In this document: one piece after another, positions 8,742-15,487 of the stretch
Numbering within the stretch: position 1 is the first letter of the stretch
Layout of the letters: each line of letters opens with the position of its first letter
NCBI GenBank assembly: GCA_004357655.1
Contig: SMVQ01000133.1
Coordinates: 1-40,250 of the forward strand
Source of the DNA: Planctomycetota bacterium
Lineage (GTDB): Bacteria > Planctomycetota > UBA1135 > GCA-002686595
DNA length: 40,250 nucleotides
Direction: 5' to 3'
The notes under the pieces: model-generated
What the model was told of the DNA's origin: nothing
The model's database searches: none
The model's input: only the letters and a program-made list of their open reading frames with translations
Translations under genes and position numbers: made by a program

Positions 8742-9116
8742 TCACTCCGGTGACACGGTGATCGTCCGCTGCGTCGGCTTGACCTTGGGCAGCCTGAGGC
8801 GCAGGACGCCGTGCTTGACGGACGCCTCGATGGCCTCGCGATCGATCCGGTCGCTCAGGTGATAAGAGCTCTCCCAGTCGCAGAACTCGAGCTCGGAGTG
8901 CGCGCGCTCGAAGCCCTCGGGGATCGGCTCGACGAGCGACCTGGCGTGGAACGTCAGGACATCGCCCTCGATCTTCACCTCGGTCGAGCTCTCGTCCGCA
9001 CCGGGGATCTCGGCGAGAATCGTGTAGGCGTCCTCGTCGACGGTGAGGCGGGCGTACGGCTTTGCGACACGGCGCTCGCGGGTCTCGATGACGCGGTCTT
9101 CCGTTTTCGTAGTCAT
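8742..9116 (-). CDS. Small heat-shock protein Hsp20 (second gene of pair)
   Basis: The 124-residue protein consists of a short N-terminal arm and an alpha-crystallin domain (about 20-115). Recognisable elements are YTILAEIPGADESSTEVKIEGDVLTFHAR (strands beta2-beta5) and the A-x-x-x-x-G-V-L signature in ASVKHGVLRLRLPK near the end. Such proteins hold unfolding proteins in a refoldable state without ATP. The family's C-terminal I-x-I/V anchoring tripeptide is represented only loosely by ITV in RTITVSPE. The start has a strong AAGGAGA ribosome binding site. The upstream Hsp20 gene ends 16 nt before this start, so the two form an operon and probably make mixed oligomers. Confidence 0.93.
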   Translation of the reverse strand: MTTKTEDRVIETRERRVAKPYARLTVDEDAYTILAEIPGADESSTEVKIEGDVLTFHARSLVEPIPEGFERAHSELEFCDWESSYHLSDRIDREAIEASVKHGVLRLRLPKVKPTQRTITVSPE

Positions 9117-9132
9117 ATCTGGCTCTCCTTGA

Positions 9133-9537
9133 TCAGTCGGTGGTGACGGTGATTTGCAGGGGCTTGTCCGATTGCAGCCGTTCGAGCCGAAGCTCGAAGA
9201 CGCCCCGGCGCAAGCTCGCCTCCGCCCGCTCCGGATCCGCCCGGAACGGCAGGCGCAGCTTGCGCGTGTCGCGCGTGCGCTCATCGCCCGCGCCACCTTC
9301 GGCGGCTCGGGCGCAGGTCAGCGTGACGAGGTTGCCCGCGACCTCGACCGAGACGTCCTCGGACGACAAGCCGGGAACCGTCGCTCGCACGACGGCACGA
9401 TCGTCCTTGACGAACAGGTCGACGCGCGGCCAGGCGCGGTTCTGCGTCGGGTGCAGCAGGTCGATCCGTCTCCCCCCACCGGAGAGGTTGTCGAGCGCCC
9501 GCCAGAAGTTCTCGAAGTCGTGATGGAACCAGTACAT
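9133..9537 (-). CDS. Small heat-shock protein Hsp20 (first gene of pair)
   Basis: The 134-residue protein begins MYWFHHDFENFWRALDNL, an aromatic amphipathic N-terminal arm as used by small heat-shock proteins for substrate capture and oligomerisation. The alpha-crystallin domain follows (PRVDLFVKDDRAVVRATVPGLSSEDVSVEV) and ends with ASLRRGVFELRLER and an ITVTTD tail. It differs clearly from its downstream neighbour and is not a recent duplicate. The ATG has an AAGGAGACC ribosome binding site. The upstream 240 bp contain two similar 11-bp palindromic motifs two helical turns apart, a possible operator, but no CIRCE element or clear sigma-32 promoter that I can see. Confidence 0.93.
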   Translation of the reverse strand: MYWFHHDFENFWRALDNLSGGGRRIDLLHPTQNRAWPRVDLFVKDDRAVVRATVPGLSSEDVSVEVAGNLVTLTCARAAEGGAGDERTRDTRKLRLPFRADPERAEASLRRGVFELRLERLQSDKPLQITVTTD

Positions 9538-9672
9538 GTCGGTCTCCTTGTGGCCTTGGTCCGTCGTCTGCCGGTGACTCCGGCGCTATCCAGGCATGGA
9601 CAGAGCAAAGCCGGTGCCACCCGGAAAAGGCCGTTCTCGGCACCGTCAGAGGCTACCACCCCCCATTCGACT

Positions 9673-9704
9673 GCCGTTTTGGCTGCCATGAGTGCCAATT
9701 TGGC
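9673..9704. promoter_or_regulatory. Candidate paired operator upstream of the hsp20 operon
   Basis: Two near-palindromic 11-mers, GCCGTTTTGGC at 9673 and GCCAATTTGGC at 9694, lie 21 bp apart centre to centre, which puts them on the same face of the helix. They are 136-167 nt upstream of the first hsp20 ATG. The regulator is unknown and the sites could be chance. Confidence 0.25.
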
Positions 9705-9778
9705 GCGTTCCACGCCCTGCCACCACCGCCCCCACCCGCCCTGGGACTTACCCGCGAGGGTGACGGTTGCGGGCGCGC

Positions 9779-11482
9779 TCAGGGCTCGTCGTCGCCCTCG
9801 AGGAAGTAGTTGAAGTCCTCCGACTCCTCAGCGTGGAGGATCTCGTAGGCGTGCGCCGGGGTCTTGGCCGTGAAGAGCTGGCGCTGGACGTTGGGGTCCG
9901 TGCCGATCGCCCGAGCCAGAGCGGCCAGGACCTCCAGGTGACGGTCGCGCTGGGTCGGGGGCGTCGCGAGCACGACCATGCAGTGGATCGGCATCCCATC
10001 GGGCGACTCGAAGTGGAGGCCCTCGCGGCTGATCCCCATCGCGCCGACGATTCCATCGCCCTCCTCCAGCACGCCGTGGGGCACGGCCAGCCCACCGCCC
10101 ACGCAGGTCGAGACCTCCTTCTCACGGGCAAGGATCGACTCCAGGAGGCGGTCGCGATCCGCCGTGAGGTGGTTGGATCGAATGAGCACCTCGGCCAGTT
10201 GCTGGATGGCCTCTTCCTTCGTGTCGGCGCGGAGGTCGACGACGATGTTCTCCTCGTGCAGGAAGTCGATCAGGCGCGCGCGGTCCTGGCCCAGGTCGCC
10301 CGACCGGGAGAGGCCGAAGCGAACGAGGACCGGACCGACGATCTCATTGAGGAGCACCACCGTGAGGCCCACCGCGAGAATGAGTTGCCGGAACTCGTCG
10401 CTGAAAGTGTGATCCTCCTGGATCACGAGAATCAGGCCCACGGCCACGCCCGCTTGGGGAATGAGGCCGTAGCCCAGGTTGCGCTTGACGCGCTCCGTGG
10501 CGCCCGCGAGCGACATGGCGATGCGCGCCGAACCGATCTTGCCCACGAACCGCGCGACGACGATGAGGATCGCGACGAGCCCTCCGGGCAGGGCGTATTC
10601 GAAGTCGAGCTCCATGCCCGCGAGCGTGAAGAAGATCGCGAAGATCGCGCCCTGGAAGTCGGCGAAGACCGCGTGCCCCGTCTCGTCCTTGTTCGGCGTG
10701 ATGTTCGCGAGGCCCATGCCGAGGAACATGCACGAGAGGAGCGAGGAGACGCCGATGTAGTCAGCGAGTCCGGACGCGAGGAGGATCGCGATGATGGACG
10801 CCGTCGCTAGACGCTCGCGGCTGAGCACACGCTTCGTGGCGATGACGAGCAGGATCGCCACGCCGACTCCCAGCACGGCGGAGGAGAGCAACTGGGTGAA
10901 CGGGGCGACCAGGACTTCGAACAGGCCCTGATCCCCTGACGCTCCCTGAGCAGCCCGCGCCGCGGTGTGGGCGATCTCGAAGAGGCAGATGCAGGCCATG
11001 TTGTTCAGGGCGACCGCGGCGATGAGCGTCTTCACGTACACGCCCTTCGACCGGGTCTCCTTGACGACCGCGAGGATCGTGGCGGGGGCCGTCGACACGG
11101 CCATCGCCGCGAGCAGGATCGACATCTCCCAGGTACCGCCCGAGGCCGACCGCGCGGCGACGAACACGAGGGCGGGAGTCAGCGTCGCCTCCAGGAGGAG
11201 GAGGAGCGCGAGCCGCTTCCTCGCATTCCGGAGCCGGTGGAAGTTGAGGTGGCTGCCCACCATCACTGCGATCAGGCCCAGCGCGAAGTGGGTGACGGGG
11301 TGCAGACCCTCGAGGGTCCCGCGGTCGAAGACCTCGAGCACCGAGGGCCCCATCACGATGCCGGCGAGGATCTGGCCCGTCACCGAAGGGAAGTGGATCC
11401 GCCTGGCCAGGCCACCGAAGGCCGCGCCAGCGACCAGCACCACCGCGAGCGTCAGGAGGGGGTTCGCCTCGGTCAACGTCAT
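9779..11482 (-). CDS. Monovalent cation:proton antiporter fused to a PTS EIIA-like domain
   Basis: Residues 1-390 form a CPA-type Na+/H+ (or K+/H+) exchanger with about twelve membrane helices, including the FPSVTGQILAGIVMGPSVL opening typical of the KefB/NhaP-like group. Residues 400-560 are a PTS EIIA type 2 (mannitol/fructose/nitrogen) domain: EEAIQQLAEVLIRSNHLT, then GGGLAVPHG with His469 at the phosphorylation position, and a second conserved histidine in RHLEVLAALAR (His515). Both histidines needed for phosphotransfer are kept, so the exchanger could be controlled by a PTS phosphorelay or sense phosphorylation. No EI or HPr gene is in the window. The ATG is preceded by a GGGTGAGGGCGG-like stretch of moderate quality when read beyond the gene. 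It stands alone between the Hsp20 pair and a divergent unknown gene. Confidence 0.94.
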   Translation of the reverse strand: MTLTEANPLLTLAVVLVAGAAFGGLARRIHFPSVTGQILAGIVMGPSVLEVFDRGTLEGLHPVTHFALGLIAVMVGSHLNFHRLRNARKRLALLLLLEATLTPALVFVAARSASGGTWEMSILLAAMAVSTAPATILAVVKETRSKGVYVKTLIAAVALNNMACICLFEIAHTAARAAQGASGDQGLFEVLVAPFTQLLSSAVLGVGVAILLVIATKRVLSRERLATASIIAILLASGLADYIGVSSLLSCMFLGMGLANITPNKDETGHAVFADFQGAIFAIFFTLAGMELDFEYALPGGLVAILIVVARFVGKIGSARIAMSLAGATERVKRNLGYGLIPQAGVAVGLILVIQEDHTFSDEFRQLILAVGLTVVLLNEIVGPVLVRFGLSRSGDLGQDRARLIDFLHEENIVVDLRADTKEEAIQQLAEVLIRSNHLTADRDRLLESILAREKEVSTCVGGGLAVPHGVLEEGDGIVGAMGISREGLHFESPDGMPIHCMVVLATPPTQRDRHLEVLAALARAIGTDPNVQRQLFTAKTPAHAYEILHAEESEDFNYFLEGDDEP

Positions 11483-11667
11483 GACGGCGGGTGAGGGCGG
11501 AGCGGGCGAACCGGAGGGGGTCCCCCCGAATCTGCCCGGGCGAGGAGTCTATCAGCACCGCGACCGCAACCGAGGCGGTGCGCGGCCGGTCATCCCCGGG
11601 TGGGTGGGGGCGGCGGTGGATAGGCGCGGGACTCGACACCCGCCCGACCAGCCGCGACCATGCCCCG

Positions 11668-12420
11668 ATGCCCGACCCGTGCCCCGACACCCAGGCACAG
11701 CGCTTCGCAGCCGCGCTGCTCGAGGTGGAAGCCGCCCTCGACTGGCCCGCGCTCGGTCGCCTCTACTGCCACGCGGGCGGGGCCGACTTCTTCGATGGCG
11801 AAGCCCGCGAGGCGCTCCGGGACACCGGGCTGCTGTTCGCCTCGGACATCGCACGCGAGCTCGAACGACTTCCAGCCGGCGGCCCCGGGCGCAGTCTGTA
11901 CGTGGGGGCCGCCCTGGCCGAGCTCGCGCCGATCCTCTGCGAGACCCTCGTCCTCGGCCGCGAGGTCGTGGCCCTCGCCCTGCCCGGGCCCGAGACCGAG
12001 GGCCTCAACGGGGCGCTCGAGCAGGCCCTCGGGCGGCTCGGGCTGCCGACGATCCGGATCCTCCCGCCCGGCGCGCCGCAAGCGCGCGGGATGTTCGATC
12101 ACGTCTGGCTCGTCAGCGTACTCACCGATCCGGACGCCTTCCCCGCGCTCCACGACGACCTGTACGAGCGCCAGGGCACGGACCTCGCCACGAACCGCGG
12201 CGATCTCGCAGCCGACCGCGAGCGCGCCAACGCCCTCGTCTCCGGGCTCCTCGAGCACCTGCGCCCGCCGTGCCTCCTCACGACGACCGACGAGGAGCTC
12301 GCGCTGGTCCGGCCGCTCTGCGTGCAGCGCGGCCTGCCCCTGGAGGTGTCGGGGACCGCCCGCCTCTCGGGCATCGTCGGCGACCCGGTCCGCCTCTGCA
12401 GGATCCCCTCAATAGGTTGA
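11668..12420 (+). CDS. Conserved-looking protein of unknown function, possible Rossmann-type fold
   Basis: The frame encodes about 250 residues with the strongly biased codon use of neighbouring genes. An internal stretch, GRSLYVGAALAELAPILCETLVLGREVVALALPGPETEGLNGAL, looks like a strand-loop-helix with an alternating glycine pattern as in SAM- or nucleotide-binding folds, but no diagnostic motif is present. There is no signal peptide or membrane segment. The final residues (GDPVRLCRIPSIG) break off where the sequence changes from coding-like to highly structured non-coding DNA, so the original 3' end may have been replaced by an insertion. The start is uncertain: this ATG has a weak ribosome binding site and the frame is open further upstream. 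Confidence 0.72.
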   Translation: MPDPCPDTQAQRFAAALLEVEAALDWPALGRLYCHAGGADFFDGEAREALRDTGLLFASDIARELERLPAGGPGRSLYVGAALAELAPILCETLVLGREVVALALPGPETEGLNGALEQALGRLGLPTIRILPPGAPQARGMFDHVWLVSVLTDPDAFPALHDDLYERQGTDLATNRGDLAADRERANALVSGLLEHLRPPCLLTTTDEELALVRPLCVQRGLPLEVSGTARLSGIVGDPVRLCRIPSIG

Positions 12421-12638
12421 AGCGGCACTACCATGGGCAGTACCGCTTCGGCGGGTCGATCCCGGGGAGGAGGACGGGATCATTGACCCGCGGCGTCCTT
12501 GCCACATGTGACGACCCCGAAGGGGCGCCCATGGACTAATGCAGGGAACGAGTACTGTTGTAAGGGCAAGCACCCGCGGTGGGAAGCCCGGACGGCATTA
12601 AGTTCCGTTCAGATTGGCCCTGTGCTCCCATGGAGCAC
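12420..12638. other. Structured non-coding stretch, possible mobile-element remnant or RNA
   Basis: Between two convergent genes lies about 220 bp unlike coding DNA and full of inverted repeats. Examples are AAGCGG 12420-12425 with CCGCTT 12443-12448 around a CCATGG centre (a 29-bp near-palindrome), GCGGGTC/GATCCCG at 12451-12464 with CGGGATC/GACCCGC at 12475-12491 (14 paired bases with a 3-nt bulge), CCCC-GAA-GGGG near 12515-12525, and GTGCTCC 12622-12628 with GGAGCAC 12632-12638. The last could end the minus-strand methyltransferase transcript. The CGAAGGGGCGCCC segment resembles one side of the core in the 15203 and 32825 elements, but I cannot align the rest. No ORF of substance is present. 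Confidence 0.5.
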
Positions 12639-12647
12639 CCCGCCGGC

Positions 12648-13406
12648 TCACTCAGCGGCGGGCCGCCAGGCGAGGGCGAGCACACGGTACTCCAGCCGCA
12701 CCCGACCGCTCTGCGCGTGCTGTTCGAACAGCTCGCCCAGCTCGCGCTCCAGCGCAGGCAGGTCGGCGACCCCGTGCGCCACGTAGGACGAAGAGCGCGC
12801 GCGGCCGAGGAAGGCCTCACGGCCGAGGACCTGCCTGTTGTTGAACTCGGCCTCGTGGCGCTCCGGCCCCATCGCGCGCCGGTAGTCGTCGAGCTTCGGT
12901 GCGGTCCGGAGCAGTGCCTCGTACTCGCTGCTGTGGCGGCCGATCACCTCGTCGTAGGCCGCGCCCAGCCCCTCGGGCCGCCGCTCGTTCCAGAAGGCGA
13001 CGCCGGACCCGCCGGGGCTCAGCACCCGCGCCAGCTCGCGGCACGCGCGAACCGGATCGAACCAGTGGAACGCCTGGCCCGCGACGGCGAGAGCGACTGA
13101 GCTCCGCGCGAGCCCGGTGCGCTCGGCCCGTGCACGCACGAAGCGCGCGCTCCCGACCCCGGCCTTCGCCGCGCTCAGCATGTCCGGATTCGGGTCGACC
13201 CCGACGACGCGGTACCCGCGCTCAGCGAGCTGCCGCGCGACGATTCCCGTGCCGCACCCGATGTCCAGAACGCGCGCGGGAGGCGCGACGCCCGTCGTCT
13301 CCGCGATCCAATCGAACAGCGCGGCCGGATACTCCGGACGGAACCGGCGGTAGTCCTCGACCGTCGCGCTGAAACGCGTGAGTGGGTTGCGTCCGCGCGC
13401 ACTCAT
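12648..13406 (-). CDS. Class I SAM-dependent methyltransferase
   Basis: The 252-residue protein has the class I Rossmann fold: motif I VLDIGCGTGIVA (47-57), the acidic ribose-binding residue in RVVGVDPNPDML (Asp71), and the post-motif segment GQAFHWFDPVRACRELARVLSPGG. The AxGQAFHWF signature is typical of the UbiE/COQ5-like and Methyltransf_11 small-molecule group, often annotated as trans-aconitate- or YcgJ-like. Substrate cannot be predicted. Its ATG overlaps the TGA of the MOSC-like gene by 4 nt (ATGA), so the two are translated together from one mRNA. The hairpin at 12622-12638 lies 10 nt after the stop and may end transcription. Confidence 0.92.
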   Translation of the reverse strand: MSARGRNPLTRFSATVEDYRRFRPEYPAALFDWIAETTGVAPPARVLDIGCGTGIVARQLAERGYRVVGVDPNPDMLSAAKAGVGSARFVRARAERTGLARSSVALAVAGQAFHWFDPVRACRELARVLSPGGSGVAFWNERRPEGLGAAYDEVIGRHSSEYEALLRTAPKLDDYRRAMGPERHEAEFNNRQVLGREAFLGRARSSSYVAHGVADLPALERELGELFEQHAQSGRVRLEYRVLALAWRPAAE

Positions 13407-13924
13407 GGTTGGAACCGGACGCCCACGCTCTTGGGGAACACCTTGTCGCCGAGCCGGAGGGTACCGGCGGCGAGCACGCGACACCGCAAGCGCCGCCCCC
13501 CCGCGCCTTTGCGGTTGTGGCGGCGCACGCGGCGCGCGGCCCGTCGGCCGAGGGCACGCTCGAACGCCTCGTCCGGCGCCTCGGTGTCCGGCGTCGGCGC
13601 CAGGATCACGCTCCCGATCGTCAGGAGCGCCCCGGGCGGAAGCGTGCGCTCGTCGAGCGCGAAGTGGAGGTGGACCTGATCGCCCGAGCGCCCCGCCGCG
13701 ACACGATCACCGCCGGCGAGCGCGAGGATCGAAGCGTCGTTGACGACGTAGACGAACGGCGCGCGCGCGTCCCCTTCGACTCCGCCCTCGACGGTCACCC
13801 GAATCTCCTCCCTGTCCTCGCAATGGCCGTCGGGCACTCGGACGACGAGTCGCGCGATCGAACCGACGGCCCCCGGACTCTCCGGTAGCCCCGTGAACCA
13901 CCCGTCGAGGAGCCGACCGAGCAC
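13403..13924 (-). CDS. MOSC-domain-like protein lacking the conserved cysteine
   Basis: The 173-residue protein resembles stand-alone MOSC (Moco sulfurase C-terminal) domains: VNDASILALAGGD, then GDQVHLHFALDERTLPPGALLTIGSVILAPTP, then a basic segment and GTLRLGDKVF at the end. MOSC proteins bind or carry sulfur for molybdenum and related cofactors. The family cysteine normally found after the GSVILxxTP strand is missing; the corresponding place reads DTEAPDE, and the only nearby cysteine is Cys148 in LRCRV. It may therefore be non-canonical in chemistry, or a relative with another ligand. It starts at GTG without a clear ribosome binding site and overlaps the methyltransferase start by 4 nt. 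Confidence 0.78.
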   Translation of the reverse strand: MLGRLLDGWFTGLPESPGAVGSIARLVVRVPDGHCEDREEIRVTVEGGVEGDARAPFVYVVNDASILALAGGDRVAAGRSGDQVHLHFALDERTLPPGALLTIGSVILAPTPDTEAPDEAFERALGRRAARRVRRHNRKGAGGRRLRCRVLAAGTLRLGDKVFPKSVGVRFQP

Positions 13925-13966
13925 GCTAGAGGGGTGAAGCGATGATTCGCATCATGTGGTGTGCGG

Positions 13967-14048
13967 CATTGCGTTCGTGGCAAGGCGCGCCGACGACGCG
14001 CACTCGTGGATACTCGTAGAGGTGAGCCCCGGTCTGCCACGGGCGGAA
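13967..14048 (+). repeat. Degenerate copy (B) of the foldback element family
   Basis: This partial copy joins features of two others. Positions 13971-13995 are identical over 25 nt to 31630-31654 in element C. Positions 14008-14038 match 15283-15312 of element A (GGATACTCG, then GTGAGCCCCGGTCTGCC). The small stem TCTGCC 14033-14038 with GGCGGA 14042-14047 is kept, with a different loop (ACG instead of GAA). The outer arms and the 3' half are not recognisable. It lies about 40 nt past the stop of the TrpD2-like gene. Confidence 0.7.
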
Positions 14049-14086
14049 GGGCGCCGAACACAGGCTGCGCAGCATGGGTTCCCCCA

Positions 14087-15154
14087 CTAGGGGAGCAGAC
14101 TGCGCAACTTCTCGAGCGTGTCGCGCGCGGCTCCGCTATCCAACGACTCTATCGCCGCGTCCACTCCCTCGGCGAGGGTCAAGCAGCGACCGGATACCTT
14201 GAGGATCAGGGCTGCGCCGAGGAGAGCGGCATTCCGCGCCGGGCCGGATTCCCCCGCGAGCACCGCCCGCGTCATGTCCCCCGAGGCCTGCACGAGAGCG
14301 GGGTTGTCCGCGGTTCCATAGCCGTCTTCGGGCGGACCGAAGAGCGGCAGCTCGGGCTCCTCGTGGCAATTGAGTCCGAAGTCCTCGGGCTCGACCGTCA
14401 AGGGCACCAGGTGCCGATCGGCAATCTCGATGCCCCGCGTCCGTTTGCGAAGGGAGGGGATGACGCCGCCGTCGAGGCCCTGGATCGCGATTCCGGTGGG
14501 ATGTCCGAGGCCCTGGATGACCTCGACCGCGGTCCCGAGCACCGGGCCCGCCTGTGCGCCCATCACGACGGACGCACTCGAAGGCGCGAGCAGCTTCTCG
14601 ACCGTGGACAGGGGCGTTCGGACCACGATGTCACCCCTCACGCGCCGGAGAGCGATGATCGCAGGCAGCATCCCGGAGATCGAGATGGCGGCGAAGCGCC
14701 CGCGCGCTACCCAATCCTCCGCCTCCGTGGGGTCCCACGTCATGGAGAGCCCGAGCGACTCGAGCACACTGGCCGACGTGAGCCCGCGTCGCGGCGGAAC
14801 GCAACGGTCCGAGATGATGAGAACGCGCGTACCCGCGCCCGCCGCGATCAGACCGGCGGCGACCTCGAGCGGCGGATAGCGGTCGTGGCCGTCGTGCGGG
14901 GGACAGACACAGACGAGGCCGGACATGCCCTGGCAGGGTATCCGCGCCTGGGCGCGGACCGCCTGGGCGAAACCCATGAGCTCCTCGACGGTCACGCCCT
15001 TCCACCGGAGGGTGACGAGGAAAGCGCCGACGAGCACATCGCTCTCGTCTCCAGAGATCACCGCGGTGAAAGCCTGGAACGCTTCTTCGCGCGTGAGGCT
15101 TCGCATCTCCCTGGGATCCGAACCCATAACGCGCATCAGACTTCGGAGTTCCAT
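14087..15154 (-). CDS. TrpD2/YbiB-like protein of the anthranilate phosphoribosyltransferase fold
   Basis: The 355-residue protein has the glycosyltransferase family 3 architecture: an N-terminal helical domain (SLTREEAFQAFTAVISGDESDVLVGAFLVTLRWKGVTVEELMGFAQAVRAQA) and a C-terminal alpha/beta domain. The PRPP-binding GTGGDG motif of true anthranilate phosphoribosyltransferases is absent; in its place stands CPPHDGHDRYPPLEVAAGLIAAG, close to the pattern of the TrpD2 (YbiB) group, which in E. coli binds nucleic acid and has no TrpD activity. RGLTSASVLESLGL also fits that group. A tryptophan-biosynthetic role is unlikely, and no other trp gene is nearby. The ATG before ELRSLMRVMG is chosen; the frame extends upstream into the 15203 element, where translation would start inside its inverted repeat, which I consider spurious. 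Confidence 0.86.
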   Translation of the reverse strand: MELRSLMRVMGSDPREMRSLTREEAFQAFTAVISGDESDVLVGAFLVTLRWKGVTVEELMGFAQAVRAQARIPCQGMSGLVCVCPPHDGHDRYPPLEVAAGLIAAGAGTRVLIISDRCVPPRRGLTSASVLESLGLSMTWDPTEAEDWVARGRFAAISISGMLPAIIALRRVRGDIVVRTPLSTVEKLLAPSSASVVMGAQAGPVLGTAVEVIQGLGHPTGIAIQGLDGGVIPSLRKRTRGIEIADRHLVPLTVEPEDFGLNCHEEPELPLFGPPEDGYGTADNPALVQASGDMTRAVLAGESGPARNAALLGAALILKVSGRCLTLAEGVDAAIESLDSGAARDTLEKLRSLLP

Positions 15155-15202
15155 GAATCGCGCGCCTCGGCCTCGAGACCTCCTCTGGCGCTCGCCAGAG
15201 TC

Positions 15203-15422
15203 TAAGGGCCCGTCCGAGAACAAGTGTCACGTTTCGGCGAGCCCTCGTCGTTCCTGGCAAGACGCTTTGTTTCGTATGCGCTGGATACTCGGAGGGTAAG
15301 CCCCGGTCTGCCGAAGGCGGATCGAGACGACCCCTTTGGGTCGTCTCGAAGGGGACCCCGCAACGCAGCCAGGGGCGACGAGGGCCGGCGAAACGTGACA
15401 CTTGTTCTCGGACGGGCCCTTA
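15203..15422 (+). mobile_element. Complete foldback element A (MITE-like, 220 bp, TA-flanked)
   Basis: The outer 34 bp, beginning TAAGGGCCCGTCCG, are perfectly inverted at the other end; including a few mismatches, the arms pair over about 56 bp. Both ends carry TA, as expected for TA target duplications of Tc1/mariner-IS630-type elements. The centre holds a three-stem core (see 15294-15358). There is no ORF able to encode a transposase, so it would need one in trans. It lies 65 nt past the stop of the ten-gene amidohydrolase operon and upstream of the TrpD2-like gene. A separate 8-bp hairpin (15183-15190/15193-15200) sits beside its left end. Confidence 0.78.
15294..15358 (+). other. Three-way-junction-like core of element A
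   Basis: On the + strand, P1 pairs GGGT 15294-15297 with ACCC 15355-15358 and CCCC 15301-15304 with GGGG 15351-15354. P2 pairs TCTGCC 15307-15312 with GGCGGA 15316-15321. P3 is a perfect 12-bp stem, 15322-15333 with 15338-15349. The element at 32825 can form the same arrangement with different paired bases in P2 and P3. This could be an RNA structure or a cruciform; no transcript is known. Confidence 0.4.
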
Positions 15423-15487
15423 GCCAGCGGGGAGGTGTGGGTCATCCGAACGGTACTATCGCGGAGGCACGTCGCCAGATCCGGCTC

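Noticed and set aside
12420-12638. Firm call of a group II intron
   Set aside because: Hairpins are present, but I cannot identify domain V, the intron ends or a reverse transcriptase, so only a structured region is reported.
14087-15154. Anthranilate phosphoribosyltransferase (trpD)
   Set aside because: The GTGGDG PRPP-binding motif is missing and no trp neighbours exist; the TrpD2/YbiB-like group fits better.
15154-15223. Extended N-terminus of the TrpD2-like gene reaching into element A
   Set aside because: The extension (MFSDGPLDSGE...) would start in the inverted repeat; the same peptide appears from other element copies, so it reflects repeat sequence and not a conserved protein.
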